Below are positions 51,798 to 59,347 of a stretch of DNA of 64,000 bases, piece after piece. The notes beneath the pieces are model-generated. The model was not told the origin of the DNA and did not search any database. It saw nothing but the letters and a program-made list of their open reading frames with translations. Source of the DNA: Anaerolineae bacterium (lineage in GTDB: Bacteria > Chloroflexota > Anaerolineae > Aggregatilineales > Phototrophicaceae); assembly GCA_022822305.1 (NCBI GenBank), contig JAJEBY010000003.1, positions 310,001-374,000 of the forward strand. Reading direction: 5' to 3'. Both the position numbers and the translations under genes were made by a program. How positions within the stretch are numbered: position 1 is the first letter of the stretch; the number at the start of each line of letters is the position of its first letter.

Positions 51798-52655
51798 ATG
51801 ATCGATTTCCCGATAGTTGATACCCATCTCCACGTCTGGGATACGGAGCTGCTGCGTTATTCCTGGCTGGACGATATACCCCTGCTCAACAAACCCTATC
51901 TGCTGGAAGACTACGATAAGGCGTGCGGACCGGTCGCCGTCGAGCGGATGGTGTTTCTGCAGGCCGAAGTCGATTCCCACCTGTTCATGCAAGAGGCGGA
52001 ATGGGTGAACAGCCTGGCGGAACAAGACAGCCGGCTGCAAGGCATCGTGCCCTGGGCGCCGCTGGAAAATGGCGACGCGGTCGAAAGCGCGCTGGAACAA
52101 TTGGCGGCGAATCCGCGCGTCAAGGGCATCCGCCGCATCGTGCAGTTCGAGCCGGATATCGCCTTCTGTCTGCGCCCGGGATTCATTCGTGGCGTACAGC
52201 TGCTGTCCAAGTTCAATCTCAGCTGCGACATTTGCATCTTTCATCCGCAATTGGCCAATACCATCAAGATGGTGGCGCAATGCCCCGATGTGCAATTCAT
52301 CCTCGATCACATCGGCAAACCCGATATCAAGAATGGCCTGCTCGATCCCTGGCGCGCCGAGCTCAAGACGCTTTCGGCATTCCCCAATGTCTGGTGCAAG
52401 ATGTCGGGTCTGGTTACCGAGGCGGATCATGCCAACTGGACAAAAGCGCAGCTTAAGCCCTACATCGACCATGTGCTCGAATGCTTCGGATTTGATCGGG
52501 TGATGTACGGCGGCGATTGGCCGGTGGCGTACCAGGCGACAGAGTATCCACGCTGGGTGGAGACACTCGCCTGGGCGGTTGAGGGCTGTTCGGACGACGA
52601 ACTTAAGAAGCTGTTTCGCGACAACGCCATCGCATTTTACCGGCTGGATGATTGA
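51798..52655 (+). CDS. Amidohydrolase-family sugar lactonase (L-fuconolactonase/L-rhamnonolactonase type)
   Basis: This 285-residue protein has the amidohydrolase-2 layout: the HxH metal site in FPIVDTHLHVWDTELLRYSW, FILDHIGKPDIKNGLLDPW with a barrel His, WCKMSGLVTEADHANWT and the final Asp in VMYGGDWPVAYQATEYPRW. These match the fuconolactonase/2-pyrone-dicarboxylate-lactonase group. It would open the sugar lactone made by a dehydrogenase such as the SDR at 46333, giving the acid used by the dehydratase at 47163. It is divergent from the transporter operon and has its own promoter. Confidence 0.93.
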   Translation: MIDFPIVDTHLHVWDTELLRYSWLDDIPLLNKPYLLEDYDKACGPVAVERMVFLQAEVDSHLFMQEAEWVNSLAEQDSRLQGIVPWAPLENGDAVESALEQLAANPRVKGIRRIVQFEPDIAFCLRPGFIRGVQLLSKFNLSCDICIFHPQLANTIKMVAQCPDVQFILDHIGKPDIKNGLLDPWRAELKTLSAFPNVWCKMSGLVTEADHANWTKAQLKPYIDHVLECFGFDRVMYGGDWPVAYQATEYPRWVETLAWAVEGCSDDELKKLFRDNAIAFYRLDD

Positions 52656-52678
52656 ATCCCGCGGACGCTGATATGCCA

Positions 52679-54169
52679 TCAAAGGACCGCCGAGCGCTCC
52701 ACTGAGCCGTAATCCGCGACCAGCGATTGCCAGGCTTTGCCGATGCGCCGGAAGCCTTCTTTGATCGTCTGCGGTCGGTGAATGCCGTAATTCAGCCGCA
52801 GCGCATGAGTGCCGCCATCGCCGCTGTAGAACATGCTGCCGACCGCAAAAGCGACATCGTGCCGGATTGCGCTGATGAAGGTCTCGGCGGCGCTCGGTCC
52901 GTCGGCCGGCAATTCCACCCACAGATACAAGCCGCCTTCCGGCGTATGCCAGCGGCTTCCCGACGGAAAATAGCGCAAGGCGGCCGCCAGGGCCGCGTCG
53001 CGGCGGCGACGCAGCGCCAGGCGATTGCGCTCCAGCTGCGTGCCCAGGATGCCGCGCTGCAGCATCAGATGGATCGTTCGCTGGTTCAAGCCGGAAGTGG
53101 AGATGTCGGCAGCCTGTTTGACACGCACCAGCCGCTCGTAATAGGGACTGTCGGCGATTAAGTAACCGATGCGCATGCCGGGCAGCAGCATCTTGGTGAA
53201 GGCGTTGGTATGGATGACGCCGCCGTTTTCATCGAGCGCCTTGAGCGGGGGCAGCGGTTCGCCATCAAAACGAAACTCGCGATAGACATCATCTTCCAGG
53301 ATGGGGATGCCATGGCCCTTTGCCAGGCGGATTAGCTGCCGGCGGCGGTGAAGCGGCATCAAGTGCCCGGTGGGATTTTGGAAACTGGGCATGACATAGA
53401 TCAAGCGGGGGCGATGCCGGCCCAGGATGTTTTCCAGCGCGTCGATGCGCATTCCGTCTTCGTCGATGGGTATGCCGAGGATATGCACGCGCCGGGCTTG
53501 AGCGATATCCATGATGCCGAGATAGGTGGGATCGGCGGTGACCAGGGTCTCGCCATCGCTCATCAACGCTTGCAACACCAGATCGATCGCCTGCTGAGCG
53601 CCCCCCGTGATCAATACCGATTCGTAACGGCATTGAATGCCGATGGCGCGGACATAATCGCGAACGGCGACGCGCAGCGGCAAGTAGCCTTCCGGCACTT
53701 CGTAAGACAGCGCATCGCCGCCGTCGCGCTCGATTACGTGGTTGATGGCCTCCTGCAAATGCCGCACGGGAAAGAACTCTTTTGGCGGCGCGCCGTGGCT
53801 GAAATTGATGACGCCCTTTTTGCTGGCGAGGCGCATCATCTCGCGGACGGCGCCGGCGCGGCGTTTGGTATCGGGCGTCGCTGGAGGCGGCGCGCTGAAA
53901 AGCGGCGCCGGCTCGCGATCACGGGCGACGAATGTGCCGCGGCCGGCGCGCGCGCTGAGCAGACCCGCGCCCCGCAGTTCCGAATAGGCATTGACAACGC
54001 TGATGCGGCTGACGCCCAGCTGGCGCGCGAGATCTCGGCTGGCGGGCAGGCGCTCGCCCGCGGAGAGCTCGCCGCTGTCGATCTGCCCTCCGATCTGTCG
54101 GATCAGCTGGCGATAGATCGGTTCCTCGCTTTGGCGGTTGAGCTTGAGGTTAAGCGGTCGTTTTGGCAT
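52679..54169 (-). CDS. MocR/PdxR-type regulator: GntR winged helix fused to aminotransferase-like domain
   Basis: With the ATG at 54169 the protein has 496 residues. The N-terminal winged helix is EEPIYRQLIRQIGGQIDSGE to GAGLLSARAGRGTFVA, and after a linker comes a class-I aminotransferase-like domain with PLP-site sequence: ITGGAQQAIDLVLQALMSDG, YVMPSFQNPTGHLMPLHRRR, PILEDDVYREFRFDG and the Lys in VIHTNAFTKMLLPGMRIGYL. Such proteins bind PLP and often act on direct-repeat operators. Two direct repeats flank its own promoter. The divergent methyltransferase gene is a possible second target. Confidence 0.93.
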   Translation of the reverse strand: MPKRPLNLKLNRQSEEPIYRQLIRQIGGQIDSGELSAGERLPASRDLARQLGVSRISVVNAYSELRGAGLLSARAGRGTFVARDREPAPLFSAPPPATPDTKRRAGAVREMMRLASKKGVINFSHGAPPKEFFPVRHLQEAINHVIERDGGDALSYEVPEGYLPLRVAVRDYVRAIGIQCRYESVLITGGAQQAIDLVLQALMSDGETLVTADPTYLGIMDIAQARRVHILGIPIDEDGMRIDALENILGRHRPRLIYVMPSFQNPTGHLMPLHRRRQLIRLAKGHGIPILEDDVYREFRFDGEPLPPLKALDENGGVIHTNAFTKMLLPGMRIGYLIADSPYYERLVRVKQAADISTSGLNQRTIHLMLQRGILGTQLERNRLALRRRRDAALAAALRYFPSGSRWHTPEGGLYLWVELPADGPSAAETFISAIRHDVAFAVGSMFYSGDGGTHALRLNYGIHRPQTIKEGFRRIGKAWQSLVADYGSVERSAVL

Positions 54170-54204
54170 ATGCTTGCGTTGGACGCTGGGCTCATGCAAG
54201 AATC

Positions 54205-54250
54205 GGTACAGACCAATTATAATACCATTTATGTCCACTGGGTAGACCAA
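54205..54250. promoter_or_regulatory. Direct repeats flanking the MocR-type gene promoter
   Basis: GGTACAGACCAA (54205-54216) and GGTAGACCAA (54241-54250) are near-identical direct repeats. Between them, on the minus strand, TATAAT (54216-54221) is a good -10 box 47 nt upstream of the MocR-type ATG. Direct repeats are the usual operator form of MocR-family proteins, so autoregulation is likely. The same region may also control the divergent methyltransferase gene. Confidence 0.5.
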
Positions 54251-54332
54251 GCGACCGTCCCTTGGCGCAAATTAGACGGCGCGCGCGGCTGGCGTTAAGA
54301 TTGATGCGACTAAGAGAAGGCGGAGCGTGGCT

Positions 54333-55070
54333 ATGGGGATTCGTAGCGATGTCGGGAGAATCGAGAGGCAGTACCTGCTTGATATGCTCGAAGTCGAGGG
54401 CGCGCGGATTCTGGAAATCGGCTGCGGCGAAGGTCGTCTCACCTGGCATTTCGCTGGCTTGGCGCGGTCGGTAGTCGCCTTTGACGTCACACCTGACACT
54501 TTACAAGATGCGCTGCGTCAGCGACCGGAGCAGATTGCTGACAAGGTGAGTTTCCTGGAAGCCAGCGGCGTGCATTTGCCGTTCAAGTCGGGCAGTTTCG
54601 ATCAGGCCCTGTTTACCTTGTCGTTCTGATGAATCGAACCGGAGGGCATGGTTCATGCCCTGGAGGAGACGCATCGCGTACTGCGGGCGGGAGGCGGCTT
54701 GATTGACCTGCGGCCGGCCTCCAGCAACCGGACGGTCGAGCTTGAGCTGGCGGCCGCGCGGCTACACATCGGCGAGATTGATTCGTCCGCGACCTTTGCC
54801 GACCATCGAGCAGCGGATGCGGCGCTGGACAGGTTCGTGCGAGGCGGTCTGCTGTGTGTGGAGCACGCCGAGGAATTTCAGCTGACCACGGACCTGGATA
54901 CCGTTGAGGATTTGCGCGCCTTCGCCGCGACGCTGCGCAGGAGCATTCTGGGGGAGGAGCTATTTCAACGGATCGAATCGCTGATTGCGGATGAGGGGGA
55001 AGATTATATCATTCACACGCGGCGGGAGATGACCATTAAACGCTATCGGCGAACGAACGGCGAGCGCTGA
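54333..55070 (+). CDS. Class I SAM-dependent methyltransferase with two consecutive in-frame UGA codons (candidate selenoprotein)
   Basis: One reading frame runs from the ATG at 54333 (GGAG at 54322-54325) to 55070, interrupted only by TGA-TGA at 54627-54632. Reading through gives 245 residues, the right size for a whole methyltransferase. Before the stops come motif I, ILEIGCGEGRLTWHF, the acidic turn VVAFDVTPDT and the LPFKSGSFDQALFTLSF strand. After them come IEPEGMVHALEETHRVLRAG and GGLIDLRPAS, the expected continuation. A hairpin starts 10 nt after the second UGA. The UGAs would be residues 99 and 100, where I recall Cys-Cys in relatives. Alternatives are a nonsense pair in a decaying gene or two separate peptides. 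Confidence 0.75.
54643..54661 (+). other. SECIS-like hairpin after the UGA-UGA pair
   Basis: AGGGCATG-GTT-CATGCCCT is a perfect 8-bp stem. If the top G-C pair opens, the apical loop reads GGUUC, with the GGU that SelB recognises in bacterial SECIS elements. Seventeen nt separate the second UGA from this GGU, inside the usual range. The element lies within the coding sequence, as bacterial SECIS elements do. SelB binding is not shown. Confidence 0.55.
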
Positions 55071-55174
55071 TGCGCAACTCAGTTTGTTCTAATGTGTAAA
55101 TATGTTAAACTCTTGGCTGCGGCAGTCTGCCGCGCAAATGTCAGTTGTGAATGCAAATAGTGGAGGAAGCAAAA

Positions 55175-56437
55175 ATGCGCAAATTGTCATTATGCACAGT
55201 GGCTCTTGCACTTGTAGTGGTTCTGCTGGCGCCAGCCGCAGCCCAAAGTGACTTGGTCTTCGGCGTAGTGTTGGTGGGACCGAATGACGACCGGGGCTGG
55301 AGTACCTCGCATTATGAAGCGGGACTTTATGTCGAGGAGAATGTGCCCGGTTCGACCATGTTGTTCTTCGAAAGTCTGAATCCGGCGGATTCGCCTGAAA
55401 CCACCTTGATGGATGTTGTGGAGTTCATGGTGGACGAAGGCGCCTCGGTCATATTCACCACATCGGACGCCTTTGAAGAAGACACCAACATCGTCGCCGC
55501 CGCCTTCCCGGATGTGACCTTCATCAATATCACCGGCAGCAATGCGATTCAGTCCAGCAGCGTCGTAGAAGGCGACCATGCGATCATGCACGAATTGCCC
55601 GAGCTGCCGCCCGCTAATGTCGGCAATTTCAATACCTATATGGAACTGCCGCGTTTGATCGCCGGCTGCGCCGCCGCGCTATCCAGCGAATCGGGCAGCA
55701 TCGGTTATCTGGGCGCCTTGATCAATCCGGAAACGCGTCGACTGGCGGCATCGAGCTATCTGGGCGCGCGCTATTGCGCCGAGAATTATCGCGATGACAT
55801 GATGGCTGACGACATCAGTTTCGAGGTGGTCTGGATCGGCTTCTGGTTCAATATTCCGGGTGTGACGCTGGATCCGACCGAGGTCGCGACCGGCTTCCTG
55901 GATGGCGGCGCAGATGTCATCATCTCCGGCATTGATACCACCGAGGCCATCACGGTGGCCGGCCAATATATGGCCGAGGGCGATGCCAGCTTCGGCGTGC
56001 CCTACGGCAATGTCAACGGCTGTTCCGAGGCGCCGGAAGCCTGCCTGGGCGCGGCATATTACAACTGGGGCCCCGCGTACCTCAGCGTGGTCAATCGCGT
56101 GCTCGACGGCAGTTGGTCGCAAGAATGGCTGTGGTGGGAGCCCAAATGGGACGAGATCGGCGCTGATGGCTTCTACACCGACCCCGATTACAGCGTTGGC
56201 GGCTACGTATTCGGCGATGGCCTGAGCATGGAAAACCGCGAGAAGCTGACGGCATTCGCGCAAGAGATCCATGACTTCCAGACTGATCCGATGCACGCTG
56301 GCGAGATGTTCCTGTGGCACGGCCCGCTGAACCTGCAGGATGGCGCCGAGCTGGCCGGGGATATGGAACCGGTGACTTTGTTGGATATCTGGTTCCTTCC
56401 GCAGCTGCTGGAAGGCATGCAAGGCGCGAGTGAGTAG
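55175..56437 (+). CDS. BMP-family (PnrA-like) extracellular substrate-binding protein
   Basis: This 420-residue precursor starts at 55175, with GGAGGA at ribosome distance. Its signal peptide is MRKLSLCTVALALVVVLLAP, cut near AAAQ. The mature part matches the basic-membrane-protein family that binds purine nucleosides and similar solutes: VFGVVLVGPNDDRGWSTSH, ASVIFTTSDAFEEDTNIVAA, SGSIGYLGALINPETRRLAA and GGADVIISGIDTTEAITVAG. There is no lipobox Cys. No permease or ATPase gene is next to it, so it is an orphan component. A strong terminator follows. Confidence 0.92.
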   Translation: MRKLSLCTVALALVVVLLAPAAAQSDLVFGVVLVGPNDDRGWSTSHYEAGLYVEENVPGSTMLFFESLNPADSPETTLMDVVEFMVDEGASVIFTTSDAFEEDTNIVAAAFPDVTFINITGSNAIQSSSVVEGDHAIMHELPELPPANVGNFNTYMELPRLIAGCAAALSSESGSIGYLGALINPETRRLAASSYLGARYCAENYRDDMMADDISFEVVWIGFWFNIPGVTLDPTEVATGFLDGGADVIISGIDTTEAITVAGQYMAEGDASFGVPYGNVNGCSEAPEACLGAAYYNWGPAYLSVVNRVLDGSWSQEWLWWEPKWDEIGADGFYTDPDYSVGGYVFGDGLSMENREKLTAFAQEIHDFQTDPMHAGEMFLWHGPLNLQDGAELAGDMEPVTLLDIWFLPQLLEGMQGASE

Positions 56438-56457
56438 CGCTTTCTTGACATACACTA

Positions 56458-56487
56458 CGGGCGGTCCGAATCCGGATCGCCCGTTTT
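56458..56487 (+). terminator. Rho-independent terminator after the BMP-type gene
   Basis: CGGGCGGTCCG-AATC-CGGATCGCCCG forms an 11-bp stem with one G-T pair and a 4-nt loop, followed at once by TTTT. It begins 21 nt after the stop codon. The GGGCG/CGCCC ends resemble the interspersed hairpin family, but the CTAC tail is absent. Confidence 0.85.
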
Positions 56488-56562
56488 GTCAAAGACCATA
56501 CTATAATGTGCCAAGTTGAAGTCATGCGCGTAAACGATACTTGATGTGGCGCCAGTTTTTCA

Positions 56563-56591
56563 TTTGATTTGACATGTCTCGGTGATATAAT
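56563..56591 (+). promoter_or_regulatory. Probable promoter for the small membrane protein genes
   Basis: TTTGAT (56563-56568) and a perfect TATAAT (56586-56591) are 17 nt apart. Transcription would start about 20 nt before the small gene at 56618. The surrounding sequence is AT-rich. Confidence 0.5.
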
Positions 56592-56617
56592 ATAGGCAGA
56601 TTAGTCTAGGTAAGCGT

Positions 56618-56806
56618 ATGGATCCCACTGTAGCGTTGGGCGAGTCGGTTGATGCGAAGGGGATTGGCCCCAAGTTCATCGTGTTCACCTCAATTCTTGC
56701 GGTATTTTTTGCTGTCTTGTGCGTGCAGAACGGTCATTCTGCGCGGGACGTCCTCGCATATTTGACATTCGTGTTTATCGTGGTCTATTCGGTGCGCCGC
56801 GCGTAA
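56618..56806 (+). CDS. Small membrane protein of unknown function (62 residues)
   Basis: The short product has two predicted hydrophobic helices, FIVFTSILAVFFAVLCV and VLAYLTFVFIVVYSV, joined by a short polar turn, with a basic C-terminus (RRA). I do not recognise it. The stop codon directly abuts the ATG of the next small membrane protein, and a promoter lies just upstream, so a real two-gene unit is plausible. Base composition is lower in GC than in the flanking genes. Confidence 0.5.
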   Translation: MDPTVALGESVDAKGIGPKFIVFTSILAVFFAVLCVQNGHSARDVLAYLTFVFIVVYSVRRA

Positions 56807-57094
56807 ATGCGCTTCACCCCCTACCAAGTCATCATTTTAGTCGCGGTAATCTGCGGATTCCTGTTGATGTATTCGGGTAGCGCCGGAATAGATGTGTTGC
56901 TGTTCCTCTGTGGCGTGGCGCTTCTTCTCGCCGCCGGCGTGTCAAATCGAGGGGTAGTCGTGAGAATTGCTTTGCGTAGCTTCAAATTCGGCATGAACTT
57001 GCTACCTTCTCGCAAGAATGAATCTCCCACCGACAACAATCAACTAGAGCCATCTAATGGCTCACAAAGTCAGTTACGCAATGGCGAGGAATAA
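56807..57094 (+). CDS. Small membrane protein of unknown function (95 residues)
   Basis: This product has two hydrophobic helices, VIILVAVICGFLLMYSG and VLLFLCGVALLLAAGV, and a polar Asn/Ser/Gln-rich tail (NNQLEPSNGSQSQLRNGEE). It begins on the base after the previous stop codon. No family is recognised. Both genes lie between the BMP-type gene and a secreted protein gene and may be recent or fast-evolving. Confidence 0.5.
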   Translation: MRFTPYQVIILVAVICGFLLMYSGSAGIDVLLFLCGVALLLAAGVSNRGVVVRIALRSFKFGMNLLPSRKNESPTDNNQLEPSNGSQSQLRNGEE

Positions 57095-57162
57095 GTGCCT
57101 AAACATGAGAGTTTTCATACGCCGGCTTTCTTTGATTTGCGCGGCGAAAGAAGAAATGATTA

Positions 57163-58524
57163 ATGCGGTTCTTGCGGCTTAGTTTGGCGCTCCCGCGGTG
57201 TCTCGCCGCCTACGCCGTCATGATCGGCGCCTTGCTGACCTTCTGCCTCATGCCGCTAGCGGCGCAGGAGCAGCCTGCCCTGCTGCTTTCCAATACGCAG
57301 ATTGGCGCGCAGCCCGACGCATTCGGCGGCGAGACGCCGGTTGTTCGCGGCGATCTCTACAATTACGGCGCTGACGCCTTCCGCAACATCCGCTTGACCG
57401 TCGATGTCTATGACGCGGACAAGGCGCTGATCGGCGAGGGATTCGGATTCCTGGTGGATGCTTGCGGCACAGCGCTGCTGGATTTCGCCTTGGCGCCGGA
57501 GCGCCTGCAGTCCTACCTGGCGCCGTTCGAGCTATTTGACGGGGGCGAGGTCGCGAGCGTAGACGTGCGAATCGATGCTGACGCCGTCGATTACCAACCA
57601 TCGCCCGTGCCTGAGCTGCCGGCCGTGACCGCGATCGCCGGCGCGGAAGTCGTGATGCTGGAATGGGCGGATGACGATACGCTGCTCTACGGCGTGGGCT
57701 GCGCCGGCGATGTCTTCACCGAGCTGGAGTGGTGGCGCTACAACGCGGCGCATCACGCGCTTTCCTTGATTGAGCATCCGCGCGCGGTTGACGTGACGCC
57801 GGATATGATCGAGCGCAGCGGCGCGGCCATGATCACACAATCCGGCGAACAGCGTCCGGACCTGTTTTACGGCTCGCAGATGACCTTCCCGCCGAACGCG
57901 CGGCGAATCGTCTACCAGAATGATTTACATTCTATCTTGTCCGCCGAGGCGGATGGATCGTTCAAGCGCTTGATCCACGACAAACTGCATCAGCACAGCT
58001 TGCGCGGCTTTATCTGGGCGGAGCAGCCGGGTGTGTTTCTGGCCTACTATTTCGGCGCCTTCGGCGAAAGCGTCCATTATTTCACGGGCGATGTTGAGGG
58101 CAAGATGCTGATGGGTCGGCTGGAAGCGCTGGCGCCATCGCTGACAGTTCCGGGTCCGGCAAGCGATGGATTGGCTGCTGTGGTCGGTCGTCAAGTCGAT
58201 GAGGAAAGCGGTTACTACTGGCAATGGGCTTATGGCGGGCTGGAGCTGCTGTTCGCCGCCGAATTGCCGGGCAACAACTATCCAGCGCCGATTGTCCGCG
58301 GGGATGTGATCTATGTGATTCGCCCCCTGGATGGTTTGGCAAGCCTGCAATGCTTCAATCGCGACACGCGCGAATTGCGGACGATATCGGCCTTGCCCTT
58401 GCGTTTGACGCGGGAGACGCGCGGCTGGTCAGCCCTGTCGCCGGATGGGAGCAAGCTGGCCTTGGCGGCGAATGGACCCGATGGCGGCGTTTGGTGGGTG
58501 GACTTGGCTGGGGGATGCGGCTGA
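57163..58524 (+). CDS. Secreted protein with FxLYD-like domain and beta-propeller-like C-terminus
   Basis: This 453-residue precursor has a signal peptide (residues 1-34, cut after PLAAQ). Residues about 50-130 resemble an FxLYD-type Ig-like domain: VVRGDLYNYGADAFRNIRL, then DVYDADKALIGEG. The rest contains repeated short strands with DDTLLYGVGC and ends with RGWSALSPDGSKLALAANGP, a TolB/WD40-type blade signature. It is probably an extracellular or envelope protein that binds something; no enzyme motif is seen. Its 3' end lies 11 nt from the convergent racemase gene. Confidence 0.75.
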   Translation: MRFLRLSLALPRCLAAYAVMIGALLTFCLMPLAAQEQPALLLSNTQIGAQPDAFGGETPVVRGDLYNYGADAFRNIRLTVDVYDADKALIGEGFGFLVDACGTALLDFALAPERLQSYLAPFELFDGGEVASVDVRIDADAVDYQPSPVPELPAVTAIAGAEVVMLEWADDDTLLYGVGCAGDVFTELEWWRYNAAHHALSLIEHPRAVDVTPDMIERSGAAMITQSGEQRPDLFYGSQMTFPPNARRIVYQNDLHSILSAEADGSFKRLIHDKLHQHSLRGFIWAEQPGVFLAYYFGAFGESVHYFTGDVEGKMLMGRLEALAPSLTVPGPASDGLAAVVGRQVDEESGYYWQWAYGGLELLFAAELPGNNYPAPIVRGDVIYVIRPLDGLASLQCFNRDTRELRTISALPLRLTRETRGWSALSPDGSKLALAANGPDGGVWWVDLAGGCG

Positions 58525-58535
58525 TCCGCTGGACG

Positions 58536-59231
58536 TCACTCGCTGAGCGCCCAGTCGACGGCGGCCAGAGCGTGCAAGACCGTCGTATCAAATAGCGGCA
58601 GAGGGCTGTGCTGTTCCTCTATCAACAAGCCGATTTCGGTGCAGCCGAGGATGACGGCTTGCGCGCCGTCCGCTCGCAGGTCGTCGATCACCGTCTGATA
58701 TCGCGCGCGCGATGAGTCGTTGATGATGCCGCGCACCAGTTCCTCATAAATGATCTGATGGACGATTTCGCGGCCGGCGGCGCTGGGGAGGATCACGTTC
58801 AGGCCGAAGCGATCGACCAGACGTCCGCGATAGAAATCCTGCTCCATGGTGAAACGCGTGCCCAGTAGACCCACCGTTCGCAATCCGGCGGCGAGAACGG
58901 CAGCGGCGGTGGCGTCAGCGATGTGCAGCAGCGGCAAATCGACCGCGGCGCATACATCGTCGGCCATGCGATGCATGGTGTTGCTGCAAATGACCACGCA
59001 TTCGGCGCCGCCACGCTGCAGATTCGTCGCGGCTTCAATCATGCGCCCGGTGGCGGCCTCCCAGTCTCCCGCAGACTGCAGGGTTTCGATCTCGTCGAAG
59101 TCGAAGGAATACATCAAGCAGCGGGCAGAATGCAAGCCACCGAGGCGATTCTGCGTCTCCCGGTTGATGATGCGATAGTACTCGATGCTGGATTCCCAAC
59201 TCAAGCCGCCGATGAGTCCGATGGTTTTCAT
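58536..59231 (-). CDS. Aspartate/glutamate racemase family protein
   Basis: The ATG at 59231 gives 231 residues starting MKTIGLIGGLSWESSIEYYR, the aspartate-racemase signature. The two catalytic cysteines are in CVVICSNTMHRMADDV and AVILGCTEIGLLIEEQ. Such cofactor-independent enzymes interconvert L- and D-aspartate or related amino acids. Longer upstream reading runs into a GC-rich repeat and is not used. It is convergent with the secreted-protein gene and may work with the amine/amino-acid oxidase encoded next. Confidence 0.92.
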   Translation of the reverse strand: MKTIGLIGGLSWESSIEYYRIINRETQNRLGGLHSARCLMYSFDFDEIETLQSAGDWEAATGRMIEAATNLQRGGAECVVICSNTMHRMADDVCAAVDLPLLHIADATAAAVLAAGLRTVGLLGTRFTMEQDFYRGRLVDRFGLNVILPSAAGREIVHQIIYEELVRGIINDSSRARYQTVIDDLRADGAQAVILGCTEIGLLIEEQHSPLPLFDTTVLHALAAVDWALSE

Positions 59232-59243
59232 ATCGTCAATTCT

Positions 59244-59279
59244 ACCCCGCCCCCGGCCCTTCCCCATATCTATGGCGAC
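59244..59279 (+). repeat. Fragment of the GC-rich intergenic repeat
   Basis: ACCCCGCCCCCGGCCCTTCC followed by CCATATCTATGGCGA resembles 14962-14996, including the short palindrome around TCTATGGCGA. It lies just upstream of the racemase start. Confidence 0.45.
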
Positions 59280-59347
59280 TATTGGCCTGAACACGATTCT
59301 CGCGCTAAGTTTGCATGTTCCGCGACAACCGTATTCCCTCGAAGAAT

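Noticed and set aside
54627..54632. UGA read as tryptophan by an alternative genetic code
   Set aside because: Other genes in the window use TGA as an ordinary stop, for example the ATGAGTGA overlap at 42675-42682.
56569..56591. Perfect TTGACA followed by perfect TATAAT
   Set aside because: The spacing is only 11 nt, too short for sigma-70; TTTGAT at 56563 with 17 nt spacing was used instead.
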